A DNA stretch of 64,000 bases, from positions 2,983,001 through 3,047,000 of the forward strand of contig NC_088305.1 of assembly GCF_032854445.1 (NCBI RefSeq), written 5' to 3'. Below the pieces are notes generated by a model. That model did not search any database. It saw only the letters and a program-made list of their open reading frames with translations, and had not been told where the DNA came from. The DNA is from Liolophura sinensis. Lineage: Eukaryota; Mollusca; Polyplacophora; Chitonida; Chitonidae. Positions 1 through 13,600 of the stretch are shown in pieces; position 1 is the first letter of the stretch, and every line of letters starts with the position of its first letter. The translations under genes were made by a program, and so were the position numbers.

Positions 1-1398
1 GTTTGATGACAGTTTGCAGCCTCTACAACAACAACAAAACAAACATCTTTCACTATTAGAGAACTGCTATTCACTGCTGATAACTGCATGTGCTTTAACA
101 GTTGTGATCGCCGCATTAATTACTTAGATCGATGTTAGAACACTTTGTTATGATTGTGATTTTGTGACATTTTTTTTAGTACCATAAATTGAGACCTACA
201 AGTGTAAGTTATGTAACACAAGTAGCCTAAAGCGAGTTGTTCAGTTGTACAATGTTAGGGGCCTCCATGGCCGAGGGGAGTTGTTCAGTTGTACAATGTT
301 GGGGGCCTCCATGGCCGAGTGGAGTTAGCATGCCAGTGTGGCACAGTGACCCAGAAGCCTCCCAGCAGCTCATGCTGGCTTCCTCTCCAGCCGATGGGAA
401 GGTCTGTCAGCAGTCTGTGGATGCTCGTGGATTTCTCACCCTGGGGCTCTGCTTCGTTTCCTCCCACAGCTGACCGCCGTTGTGTACGGGGTAAAACACA
501 AATCAAAATGAACAAAAAGTTGTGCAATGTCCATTTATGATTGGTCGTTGTCTCCCACCAATATGGTGTACTTCACCCGTCACATAGAAGGTTTTCCCTG
601 GGTGCTGCATGTGTCTTAATTCCCCCACCCATAAAACTGATTAACAAGCCCATAAAATTCTTGAGTATCAAATTAAACATCAATTCATAGTTTTGTGCAC
701 CTGGGTTCCTTGCAAGAAACACGAAGTGATAAATACCATTGAGCTAAGTGGGCAAAATGGTGATTTTTGCCTATTCCTAAAGTTTGAAGAACTATAGGAC
801 ATTGAAAATATCACATCTAAAGGTTATATACATTCTGATTACTTTTTCTGCTAACATTTCTTTCGTGAAAGATATAGTTTTCTTTATTTTTCTTGCTAAA
901 ATCTTCTTCAATGCCCATCTCACCTGGGTTAGATTAGTTTTGTTTTCACCTCAGGTACTTTAGTCATGTGAGCAAAGAGTGTGCTGATGATTGGTTCAGA
1001 GCAGCTAGGACGCTCCAAAACTATGAATCAATCAACCCGTTATAAAGGTCTTCATGAGTAAATCCCTTTCAGTTTCATGGCTTAAGTCGTATACCTCAGA
1101 TTTAAATAGCAAGATGTGAAATTAACATTTATGTTGTGATTGGTGTTGGCTGTCAGTTGTTTTCCTTTTGTCTTTCTTTGTAAATCCAAGATGGTCTGAG
1201 GTTACATTCTTAACTGTATTGAACAATGACCCATGGAAACTCAGTTTCTTCCCATGCCTTCACATCTAATTTTTGCATATATGGAAACTCCAGGTCTGAA
1301 ATATATTTTATTATTTTATTATCAATATAGGTATAATCTTTTGTATCATTATAAGCATAGACCACAGAACATTATACTGACCTTATCATTATTCACAG
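1..1398 (+). other. intron upstream of the UBR-box exon
   Basis: No coding exon seen. It holds a 43-bp tandem duplication at about 235-320 (GTTGTTCAGTTGTACAATGT with GGGGCCTCCATGGCCGAG), which duplicates the head of the SINE at 262-512, followed by A/T-rich sequence without recognisable features. Confidence 0.6.
262..512 (+). mobile_element. abundant SINE, diverged, with duplicated head
   Basis: GGGGCCTCCATGGCCGAGTG, CAGTGACCCAGAAGCCTCCC, CTCATGCTGGCTTCCTCTCC, CGTTTCCTCCCACAGCTGAC, GGTAAAACACAAATCAAAAT. The B-box region is deleted between CCTCCCAGCAG and CTCATGC. The first about 18 bases of the head occur twice through the local 43-bp duplication. Confidence 0.82.
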
Positions 1399-1612
1399 TG
1401 CGACAGTATGACAACGCTGCCACCTGCGGCTTGGTCTGGACAGCCAATTTTGTGGCGTACCGGTGCAGGACGTGTGGTGTCTCTCCATGTATGTCCCTGT
1501 GCTCAGACTGCTTCCAGGCAGGCAATCACGTAGGCCATGACTACAACATGTTCCGTAGCCAGGCAGGTGGAGCCTGTGACTGTGGCGATGTTAGTGTCAT
1601 GAATCCCGATGG
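1399..1612 (+). CDS. UBR3: UBR3 exon 1 of window: UBR box
   Basis: Encodes the UBR-box zinc finger: [18 protein letters not shown], then [20 protein letters not shown] and [13 protein letters not shown]. The Cys/His ligands of the family are all visible, and the [11 protein letters not shown] stretch is typical of UBR3 rather than UBR1/2. Acceptor ATTCACAG at 1398; donor GG|GTAAGT at 1613. The exon enters with two bases completing a codon begun in an exon left of the window, and leaves in phase 2. The box binds N-degron-like N-termini in the family; UBR3's own ligand preference is less settled. Confidence 0.97.
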
Positions 1613-4600
1613 GTAAGTTAATAGACAAGTCAGATGGGAATTTATTATATTATATTTATTATGATGGTTTTCATTTATTAATAGGTCTTATCCTTTTATA
1701 ACTCTGAAATCATGCCTATGATGTACACATAGGCGGATGGCATGCTATGGCAACATTGTACGTGGATTTTAAACTTAGGGCGGACCATGAGCAAGCATGT
1801 AACCAGTCAGAATCAAAATTATTGTAAAATCAAACTCAAAACTAGGTCAACTGAATGCTCCATTGCTTACACATGCTCTGTATGTCTGTTTCATCATGAT
1901 GTCACAATTGCTTTCACCGAGAATGGAATTACAAGTAAGCATTCATGTTGAACAAACTTAGATGGGTGGTCTTTTACCATTTCCAAGAATATTTCACTTA
2001 TTTAATGGCAGCCAGCACTATGGTGGGAGGAAGCCTGGCAGAGCCCAGGGGAAATCTACAACCATCGGCATAGTGCTAGCAGGCATTCCCATGTACGGCC
2101 AGAGAAGGAACTAGCATGAGCTGGATAACTTATGTAGTTAAGGTCACACTGGATAATACATAAGTACTAAAATTGCAGAATACAATGTAACAAATAAATA
2201 TAACCCTAATTATTTCAAATGAGAGGTGGAAACAGACCAAAGGGCCAGATCCATTTTGTTCTGATGTGCATGGTAAACCTAGAAGTGAAATATTAATTCT
2301 TACGCCATAGAATTCTTGGCCATGGGATGTGCCATAGTAAAACTAAGAACTTGATGTAGCATCTCTCAAGCCCACGTCCATCTATATGGCAAAAAGGCAT
2401 TACTTGATGTCACAGTGCAAACTGTTGAGTTCCCGGGTGATGAAAATGAATTATAATTAATTAATGATTGTTTGGTTAAAAGTGATGACATGATAGCACT
2501 TTTAAGTTTCTGTGTGTGAGTGTTTTTGCTGTGTAATGTTGGCTGAACAACATTAATACAAAGAACCCCCCCCCCCCCAAAAAAAAAAACAAAAAAAAAA
2601 ACCTTATATTAAATTTTGCATAACATGCTTTCACAATACAATATATACAGTATTTAGGTCTTGGTCAGGGGTCGTCTTTTTCCTTTGAAGTCGGCTGTTA
2701 GAGGAAGAATACTAAATACATGTAATAGTGGCTTGTGTCCATCTTCATTGTCTCTTCTGCTCCTTACTACAACAATTAATGTTACGCAACAAAGGGACAC
2801 CACTCTGCACGCAGTCATGGCCTAGACATCCTTACAGACTATGAGTTTACGATAATTATAAATGACCTACGATTTTCTCTATGACCAACTTGCTCATATT
2901 GTCTGATTTGTCTTGAGTTGCATTGATCTTGGTGTTCATCGAGATTTCTTCAGATGGTAGCATAATATTCTAGTGGGAAAATGTACATTTCAGCACAAAC
3001 CATCGTAATATTTATAATTCATATTGACATTTATTTTGCCTATAAAACAATTTATAGAAACTTGTTTAGGGGTGAAATTTTAGTTCATTTACCTCCTATA
3101 AACCCCAGTGTTCAGTATTTCACCCTGTAGCATAAATGTACATTTATATTGGTTGCTGCAGATTTTGCCCCCGTCACGGACCTGATCGAGTACCCAAACA
3201 CACCCACTGCCCTGATGATCTGCTCGCTGTGGCAGAAGTCATGCTTCCCAAGGTGTTCCTACGTCTGGTACATCACCTCAGAGACAACAGTAAACCAGGT
3301 CAGCCCTACTTTTATGTGACGTGTTATGATTTGTCAATGCATATACCCACGGGGAACATAACCTGCCTAAAACTGAGTCTAAAAGGTGTGCTATTTTGTT
3401 CTTCTCTCTAAGAGATCACTTTTTAGCTCGCCTGTACAAAGTAAGTAGAGGTATTATGAGAGGGAGGTCAGATGCTGTCAGTGGCAGTGGTGGTGTCACA
3501 GATAGTCAACCGTCAGTAGCAATTTGCCTATCAAAGAGCAGTGGAGTTTTGTACCTTATAACTCAACATTTCCTCAGCCATTCAGAGGGTTGCAGTTGCC
3601 ATCGATAGTACATAGATTGCCAAATGCAGTTCACGATTTGCATATCAAAGACCTCTGCAGTAAATTTGTGCATGAACTCCACACAGTGTTTTTACCACTG
3701 CGATGAATAAATTTGCAACTCCATAAAGCCACTGCCCTGCAATTCTTATGCGTACGATAAACAGTCATAATTGTGATGGTATGATACTTATGGCTTTTCT
3801 TGTTGATTTAATGTCAAGATCTAAGCACTATATAACTAGAGAATAATATCTGTGCATGGCAGTGTCAATCGCTCTACTTTATTTTGGTGGTAGAGGTCAA
3901 TATTTAAATGCATGACATGACTTGAACATTCTGCAGTTTTACGGACTGCTCAATCAGGCGAGCTATGGGTATTCTCTGAATACCTTGTTTTTTATGGTTA
4001 TACTCATAATGCAAAGACTTAGTTCATAGTCACCGCAGCATAACGACAGAGAATGGTGTATTTCTGCACAATGTGGAACTCACCTGTTGTATAGGCTGGA
4101 AGTGTGCCCACATTCACCGTATACCAGTCTCCACTGTTCTCAGGGCTTTAGTGTCAATCATTGATGGATTTACAAGATTTATTAGCAGAGAAAGATAATC
4201 TGAATAGCTAGTTCCATTAGACAATAAATCCATTCTCAAAAATGCAATTTTGATTAATTACATAACTTCAAATAGTTAAGCCACAGCTGTGACAAATCTA
4301 GGCAAGTCAGGATATGATTAATGTACTGGAGTTTCAATTGCTTTGAACATATTTTTTCCCCCATTTTTTGTCCTAACCAATGGTTAAATGACGTGCGCAC
4401 ATGTTGCCCACTGTTTTTGTATTTATTTGCTCTTAATTGTAAATTTGATCTTACATTTAAATCTAATGAAATAAAACACTTTAATAATGAACATTATTTT
4501 CATTCCGAACATTATTCATTATTACATTTACGAACCAAGGAGCACCATTTAGTTTATTCCTGTAACAATTTTGTTTTTGTTGTTATTGTTTTCACAAACT

Positions 4601-7600
4601 GACGTTATCAAAACCAACATTTTCTCCTGGTTCAGCGCATTGTCAGCTTAAACTGTAAATTAAACACATACATTGATTGTTTGCAGAGATGATGGGCACG
4701 TATCAGATTGTGATGCAGGAGGCCGAGGCGTTTTCTAGCCTTCCTGCACAGTCTGAGTGACATGGGCGCTGCCATGAGGAAGGTGATTACTCAGGCCCTC
4801 ACTGACGAGGGACAATACAAGACATTCACGCAAGGTACAGGCTGTTGGCTTCTGTTGTGACACAACCAACCTTGATGGCTCAGTTGGTAGAGCTTCCGCT
4901 TCTGGGGCGGTAGATTCAGGGTCAATCCTTGTGGGGTTCCACCTAAGACATTAAACGAGGAAGTTGTACCTTTCTCGCTTGGCGTTCAGTACTAAGGGGA
5001 AGTGCAAAGACTGCTTGACACGTATCAGTATGATGACTCTGGTGGGTCAGCTTACTTGCCTTCGATAATTCATCTCAGTGAAGCAGCACTAGATAAAGGA
5101 GTGGTGGAAATCCATCCTGCAACAAGGAGGCACATCACATGAACTCTAAGGACTCGGTCATCATATGATTGAAAAATTGTTAAGTACGACATTGGCACCG
5201 ACTCACTCACTGTATGGTGACAATATGGCATAGCATCCTTATACCTCAGTTTGCTTTATGGGAGTGAGCTACAGTGTATGGCAAAGAGCTTGTCTTTCAG
5301 TTTGTATTGGTTCAATCCCAGCCTTGAACATGGAATAGGGGCTTTCATGGCAGAGGGGATTAGTACACCAGCACAGCTCACTGACCCAGGAGCCTCCCAC
5401 TAATGCAGTCGCTGTGAGTTCAAGTCCTGCTCATGCTGGCTTCCTCTCTGGCCGTATGTGGGAATGTTTGCCAGCAACCTGTGGATGGTTGTGGGTTTCC
5501 CCCGGACTCTGCACAGTTTCTACACCCCATAATGCTGGTTGCAACCGTATTAGTGAAATATTCTTGAGTACAGTGTAAAACACCAATCAAATAAGTAAAT
5601 AATAAATTTAACATGGAATTGTGAATTCCCTGCTCTCATTGCTCGTGGAGAATTGAGTGGTTGTTTGTGAAATCTGATGTTTTGCTGAAGACGTCTTGTA
5701 ATTCCACCACTGTTTAATTATGTCTTTCCAAAAATTTTGTCAGTAAGTTGCTAAAAAGTCAATTTACTGACATTTTACTTCTTTAAAACATCTGGGCTCC
5801 CAAACTGATCCAGCTGTATTGAAACTAACAAGTAAATGTACAAAAGTGTGACTGTGTATCAATAAAAAGTTATGTTTTCATACAAATTTCTTTCTTCACA
5901 GATTTTAAATCTCTCCGAAAGCATCATTTTTGAGTTGCATTTCATACAAACAAAATTTATGTATTACGACCATGTGGACCTATAAAGTTTGGGATAAGAA
6001 TTTTCTTCTAGATAGATACCCTTACAGAGTTACTACTGACCAGTAAATATAAAGTCTTGCTTTGCCTGTGATATCATGTATCTAACCCATGTGTTGTTTT
6101 TCCTCTAGTGGAGGAGAAAGAGGATGGCTCTAACATGTACTATGTGAGCAGCCAGAATAACTACCAGACAGCTGTCAGCATGATGAAACACCCGGAAGGC
6201 TGGAGGAGTATGAAGGTAAGGGTCAGTGTGGCGAAACACCCGGGGAGGCTGAAGGAGTATGAAGGTAAGGGTCAGTGTGGTGAAACACCCGGAGGGGCTG
6301 AAGGAGTATGAAAGTAAGGGTCAGTGTGGTGAAACACCCGGAGAGGCTGGAGGAGTATGAAGGTTAGGGTCAGCATGATGAAACACCCGGAGAGGCTGAA
6401 GGAGTATGAAGGTTAGGGTCAGTGTGGTGAAACACCCAGAGAGGCTGGGGGAGTATGAAAGTAAGGGTCAGTGTGGTGAAAACACCCAGAGAGGCTGGAG
6501 GAGTATGAAGGTTAGGGTCAGTGTGGTGAAACACCCGGAGAGGCTGGAGGAGTATGAAGGTAAGGGTCAGTGTGGTGAAACACCCGGAGGGGCTGAAGGA
6601 GTATGAAAGTAAGGGTCAGTGTGGTGAAACACCCGGAGAGGCTGGAGGAGTATGAAGGTTAGGGTCAGTATGATGAAACACCCGGAGAGGCTGAAGGAGT
6701 ATGAAGGTAAGGGTCAGTGTGGTGAAACACCCAGAGAGGCTGGGGGAGTATGAAAGTAAGGGTCAGTGTGGTGAAACACCCAGAGAGGCTGGAGGAGTAT
6801 GAAGGTTAGGGTCAGTGTGGTGAAACACCCGGAGAGGCTGAAGGAGTCTGAAGGTAAGGGTCAGTGTGGTGAAACACCCGGAGAGGCTGAAGGAGTATGA
6901 AGGTAAGGGTCAGTGTGGTGAAACACCCGGAGAGGCTGAAGGAGTATGAAGGTAAGGGTCAGTGTGGTGAAACACCCGGAGAGGCTGGAGGAGTATGAAG
7001 GTTAGGGTCAGTATGATGAAACACCCAGAGAGGCTGAAGGAGTATGAAGGTACAGGTCAGTGTGGTGAAACACCCAGAGAGGCTGGAGAAGTATGAAGGT
7101 TAGGGTCAGTGTGGTGAAACACCCGTAGAGGCTGGAGGAGTATGAAGGTAAGGGTCAGTGTGGTGAAACACCCCGAGAGGCTGGAGGAGTATGAAGGTTA
7201 GGATGAGCATGATGAAACACCCAGAGAGGCTGAAGGAGTATGAAGGTACAGGTCAGTGTGATGAAACACCCGGAGAGGCTGGGGGAGTATGAAAGTAAGG
7301 GTCAGTGTGGTGAAACACCCGGAGAGGCTGGAGGAGTATGAAAGTAAGGATCAGCATGATGAAACACCCAGAGAGGCTGAAGGAGTATGAAGGTTAGGGT
7401 CAGTGTGGTGAACACCCGGAGAGGATGGAGGAGTATGAAGGTAAGGGTCAGTATGATGAAACACCCGGAGAGGCTGAAGGAGTATGAAGGTAAGGGTCAG
7501 TGTGGTGAAACACCCAGAGAGGCTGGAGGAGTATGAAGGTAAGGGTCAGTGTGGTGAAACACCCGGGGAGGCTGAAGGAGTATGAAGGTAAGGGTCAGCA

Positions 7601-10600
7601 TGATGAAACACCCGGAGAGGCTGGAGGAGTATGAAGGTAAGGATCAGCATGATGAAACACCCGGAGAGTCTTTAGGAGTATGAAGGTAAGGATCAGCATG
7701 ATGAAACACCCAGAGAGGCTGAAGGAGTATGAAGGTACAGGTCAGTGTGGTGAAACACCCGGAGAGGCTGGAGGAGTATGAAGGTAAGGGTCAGTGTGAT
7801 GAAACACCCGGAGAGGCTGGAGGAGTATGAAAGTAAGGATCAGCATGATGAAACACCCGGAGAGGCTGAAGGAGTATGAAGGTTCGGGTCAGTGTGGTGA
7901 AACACCCGGAGAGGCTGCAGGAGTATGAAGGTAAGGATCAGCATGATGAAACACCCAGAGAGGCTGGAGGAGTATGAAGGTACAGGTAAGTGTGGTGAAA
8001 CACCCTGAGAGGCTGGAGGAGTATGAAGGTAAGGGTCAGTGTGATGAAACACCCAGAGAGGCTGGAGGAGTATGAAGGTAAGGATCAGCATGATGAAACA
8101 CCCGGAGAGGCTGAAGGAGTATGAAGGTTCGGGCCAGTGTGGTGAACACCCGGAGAGGCTGGAGGAGTATGAAGGTAAGGGTCAGTATGATGAAACACCC
8201 GGAAAGGCTGGAGGAGTATGAAGGTAAGGGTCAGCATGATGAAACACCCAGAGAGGCTGGAGGAGTATGAAGGTAAGGATCAGCATGATGAAACACCCGG
8301 AGAGTCTTTAGGAGTATGAAGGTAAGGATCAGCATGATGAAACACCCAGAGAGGCTGAAGGAGTATGAAGGTACAGGTCAGTGTTGTGAAACACCCGGAG
8401 AGGCTGGAGGAGTATGAAGGTAAGGGTCAGTGTGATGAAACACCCGGAGAGGCTGGAGGAGTATGAAAGTAAGGATCAGCATGATGAAACACCCGGAGAG
8501 GCTGGAGGAGTATGAAGGTAAGGGTCAGTGTGGTGAAACACCCGGGGAGGCTGAAGGAGTATGAAGGTAAGGGTCAGCATGATGAAACACCCGGAGAGGC
8601 TGGAGGAGTATGAAGGTAAGGATCAGCATGATGAAACACCCGGAGAGTCTTTAGGAGTATGAAGGTAAGGATCAGCATGATGAAACACCCAGAGAGGCTG
8701 AAGGAGTATGAAGGTACAGGTCAGTGTGGTGAAACACCCGGAGAGGCTGAAGGAGTATGAAGGTAAGGGTCAGCATGATGAAACACCCGGAGAGGCTGGA
8801 GGAGTATGAAGGTAAGGATCAGCATGATGAAACACCCGGAGAGTCTTTAGGAGTATGAAGGTAAGGATCAGCATGATGAAACACCCAGAGAGGCTGAAGG
8901 AGTATGAAGGTACAGGTCAGTGTGGTGAAACACCCGGAGAGGCTGGAGGAGTATGAAGGTAAGGGTCAGTGTGATGAAACATCCGGAGAGGCTGGAGGAG
9001 TATGAAAGTAAGGATCAGCATGATGAAACACCCGGAGAGGCTGAAGGAGTATGAAGGTTCGGGTCAGTGTGGTGAAACACCCGGAGAGGCTGCAGGAGTA
9101 TGAAGGTAAGGATCAGCATGATGAAACACCCAGAGAGGCTGAAGGAGTATGAAGGTACAGGTCAGTGTGGTGAAACACCCTGAGAGGCTGGAGGAGTATG
9201 AAGGTAAGGGTCAGTGTGATGAAACACCCGGAGAGGCTGGAGGAGTATGAAGGTAAGGATCAGCATGATGAAACACCCGGAGAGGCTGAAGGAGTATGAA
9301 GGTTCGGGCCAGTGTGGTGAACACCCGGAGAGGCTGGAGGAGTATGAAGGTAAGGGTCAGTATGATGAAACACCCGGAAAGGCTGGAGGAGTATGAAGGT
9401 AAGGGTCAGTGTGGTGAAACACCCGGAGGGGCTGCAGGAGTATGAAGGTAAGGATCAGCATGATGAAACACCCAGAGAGGCTGAAGGAGTATGAAGGTAC
9501 AGGTCAGTGTGGTGAAACACCCGGAGAGGCTGGAGGAGTATGAAGGTAAGGGTCAGTGTGATGAAACACCCGGAGAGGCTGCAGGAGTATGAAGGTAAGG
9601 ATCAGCATGATGAAACACCCAGAGAAGCTGAAGGAGTATGAAGGTAAGGGTCAGTGTGATGAAACACCCGGAGAGGCTGAAGGAATATGAAGGTAAGGGT
9701 CAGTGTGGTGTAACACCCGGAGAGGCTGGAGGAGTATGAAGGTAAGGATCAGCATGATGAAACACCCAGAGAGGCTGAAGGAGTATGAAGGTTCGGGTCA
9801 GTGTGGTGAACACCCGGAGAGGCTGGAGGAGTATGAAGGTAAGGGTCAGTATGATGAAACACCCGGAGAGGCTGGAGGAGTATGAAGGTAAGGGTCAGTG
9901 TGGTGAAACACCCGGGAAAGGCTGGGGGAGTATGAAGGTAAGGGTCAGTGTGATGAAACACCCGGAGGGGCTGGGGGAGTATGAAGGTAAGGATCAGTGT
10001 GGTGAAACACCCGGGAAAGGCTGGGGGAGTATGAAGGTAAGGGTCAGTGTGATGAAACACCCGGAGGGGCTGGGGGAGTATGAAGGTAAGGGTCAGTGTG
10101 GTGAAACACCCGGGAAAGGCTGGGGGAGTATGAAGGTAAGGGTCAGTGTGATGAAACACCCGGAGGGGCTGGGGGAGTATGAAAGTAAGGGTCAGTGTGG
10201 TGAAACACCCGAAGAGGTTGGAGGAGTACAAAAGTAAGGGTCATTGCGATGAACACTTGGAGAGTCTTTAGGAGCATGAAGGTAAGGGTCAGTGTGATGA
10301 AACTCCTGGAGGGGCTAGAGGAGTATGAAAGTAAGGGTCAGTGTGATGAAACACCTGAAGAGGCTGGAGGTGTATGAAGGTTAGAGTCATTGTGATGGAA
10401 CTCCTGAAAATGCCGAAGTTTGCAGTAATTTGCATGTATTGTTTTTTTTTGGAAGTTTTAATATACAGTTATGTATGATTTTGATATCTGATTTCAGATG
10501 TGCCAGGTCTGAGTCAGCACCTACAACACAACTGTTTACTGGATGAGTTAGTGTTCTGGATGGTCAAGTATGAGTTCCCACAGAAGATTGTCACTCTCTT

Positions 10601-13600
10601 ACTCAGCCTCCTGCCTGATGACCGCTACAAGGTGAGTTGCTGCCCGTATTTATCTGACCGCTTCGCTGGCTTAGTGGTTAGAGTGATCATGTCCTCGTCA
10701 TGAGACCCGTAATCAAATCTGGATCGGGTAATACGGAAGATTTTAAAAATGGTACATTTTGTTGCCTCACTCGGCGCTGATCACTGAGAGGGTACAGCAT
10801 GGAAACAGGACTGGTTGGCCCGGTTTCAGTATAATGTGACTGGGTGGGGTGTCATGTCTGGGGTGTTTTCAGTGTGATACTTCTATATGATATGGAGACA
10901 GCACTTTGGTGGCATGGACTCACTATGGCACAAGAAGACACAGTATATGTAGACACACCTAATGACTCCTCTTCATCGTCACATGACTGAACAAATGTTA
11001 AATGCCATGTAGAACCCCAAGCATGCATACATATTTGTCTGTCTGTCTGTGAGCCTGTCCACCAGTACATCTGTTTAACAGCAATTTTACAGAAAAGAGT
11101 AGTGGATGGATTTTTTATGAAATTTTGGTGGTCTGGATCTGAATCCAAATCTACATGCAGGATTTTTTAAAAATGATTCTTGACCATTCTAGAACGGCAG
11201 CTGATAGTATAGTCCCGCTGTTTTTGTGGCCTGTAATTTATTACTTGTCTGGAAGCTGCAAATTATAGTTTTGCTTTTAACATGGTTATGATTTTTCTCC
11301 AGGCTCTGTCTGGTTTCTTCCCATCACAGTGCTGGCCGAAGTTGTGTATAAAGTGAAATATTTCTGAGTATAGAGTAAAACTCCAAACAGTCAATTAAAC
11401 AAACAAATAAGTTTTGCTTTTTTGAGCTAAGCTTCCATATTATACAAAATTTTCAGTTTAGCAAATTTATTAGACAATCAAGAAGTACTACATACGTGTG
11501 TACCAGTGTCTCAAATATGCTGAGAGCTGCATGTTGAAGTTTTTCTTATCTTATGTGGTAGATACGTGCATAAAGATGAAAGAGCCCAGCGTGCGGACTG
11601 AAGGCTAGTGTAATCACACCTGTAACACTTTCTTGTTTATTTTGGTATGTAGGAAGCTTTCACGCGTTCCTTCGTCAGCCATTATAGCCGGATCTCCCTA
11701 GTCCTGGTCAGCGCGAATGACCGTCTATCCGTGGCTAACAGAGTTGTCCACATCAGCGTCCAGCTCTTCAGTAACGAACTGTTGTCAAAGAAAATGGCTG
11801 ATGAATTGAACTTGGTGTACATCCTGGTACTTAGCCTGACAAGAATGATAGAGTACATGTTGTCTGACAGCTGCTTACAAGGTACTGTTCTTGATACAAT
11901 ACAACAGTGTTTTGAGGTTTGTTCACAAGGTAGCATGATATCCTACTGACAAAATGTTCCAGTTATATTTTTTAGCATTTATATGATTCTAAAAAAGCAC
12001 TTTGGTGATTTTACCTTTTATTCTCTTTTGAGAAGATATCTGAGTTTAAAAGGACGAAGAATGATTAAGTACATGCAAGCTCTTTGATAGCTTAATTATG
12101 AAGTTCAGTATAAATATGCATGTAGTGTTACATATGTATTTACATATGTAATGTGAAAATATGACAGAGTATGTTTAAAGATTATAAAGAATGTTTGGTA
12201 TTACCTTGTTCAATTATGGTCCAAAATTCCCTCCACAGTATCTTACTGGTTTTTATTTTATTCCCTGTAAAGGATGTAAAAAGATATTTATAGTGAAGAC
12301 CTTATTTGGAATTCATGTGAAATGACCTTTCAGACGGTTCATGCTTTATCTAAGGTGCAGACGTAGGATACCCTTTTAGTACAGTCACAAAAACTTGCCC
12401 ATCCCTATGTACTATAAATGCACCAGGTTGTTTTTGTTGTTGTAGATCCAGACCATAATTTCCACATGGTGGTTGACTGTGGCCAAGCTGCAATGAAGGA
12501 CCACTGCTATTGGCCAATTGTCAGTGACCTTATCAACCTCCTCACACACAAGAGTATTGCAGAGAGCTTTATGTTAGATGAACGGCTGATAAAACTCTGG
12601 CTTGAAACTGTCACATATTTCCAAGGTATTTAATCTTTAGATGAAAAGATGTGGAAAGTTACTTGTAAATATGCTCTTGGCATATATCGTTTTTATATAA
12701 CAATACGCCATATGACAGCATGCTGTTTATATATAAACACGTGTTAAATCTAAGGTATGATAGAATTTAGGTATATACAAATATAATTAAAATTCTGGTT
12801 TAGACGTTTTTTAATCTTTCTCTCCTTATTGAAAGATAAATCAAAAAAAAAAAAAAAAAAATCGAAATCCATGTTTACAAATAACTTTTCACATTCTTCT
12901 GAAGTTTATCAGTCGTATGTTTTCTCCACGTTTCAACATTGGTCTCCTTGCTCCGGCAGTTTGGAGACATATGAAATGTGTGCTGGCAGTGAAGTGTTGT
13001 TACACACATTATTGTGGTACAGTCTTAGACCAACCTGTTAAAGCTGGAGCCATGATACTCGTACATAGATATGTAGCTTAATGAATAAGACATTGTGTGC
13101 TAACATCTAACAGCGGTCCTTTCTCAAAACCCTGGGTATTTTCCTGTCCGCACTTAAAACATCCCTAGCATTTCTTACCTGGCACCTTCCCTATCATCGA
13201 TCTTTAGCCGAGAGGATCGCACCTTAATTGGGCCACAATGGGCTTCGGTTACTATCATATCAAGCATTTCCCAGCAAAAACTTCAAAGAGACAGCCATGT
13301 TTGCCATCTGTAAACCTTGTGCGCACGAACATGGTGTGGAGCAGACTGTTCTCTATGACTTGGATTTTTCTGGCTGCTTTTTGTCTTTAAATGGCAGATT
13401 TGAGCGGAACAGAAGCCAATTTTGGTCCAACAAAAGTGCGACACTCACTGCTAGGGATTCCTAATTGAGGAAATGTCGGGTAGAAAAGGCTATGGAGGCC
13501 CTAAATGCTGTTTGCAAAATACGCAGCATTTTGGAAAGGGCGTCTTATCAATAACTAACCCATAAGGCTAGGATGTATTAAAGTATGTACGTATATATGT

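Noticed and set aside
4866-4935. Possible tRNA gene
   Set aside because: A- and B-box-like words are present, but there is no paired acceptor stem and the sequence continues into a SINE core and tail.
9749-10237. Open frames of 150-160 codons on both strands
   Set aside because: They arise from the 49-bp array; the frame rotates every unit and there is no independent coding signal.
6173-10420. CRISPR-like repeat array
   Set aside because: Units are directly adjacent with no unique spacers, and the surroundings are a spliced animal gene.
12829-13041. Short open frame with a Lys run
   Set aside because: The run is an intronic poly-A tract, and the following sequence shows no family resemblance or splice sites.
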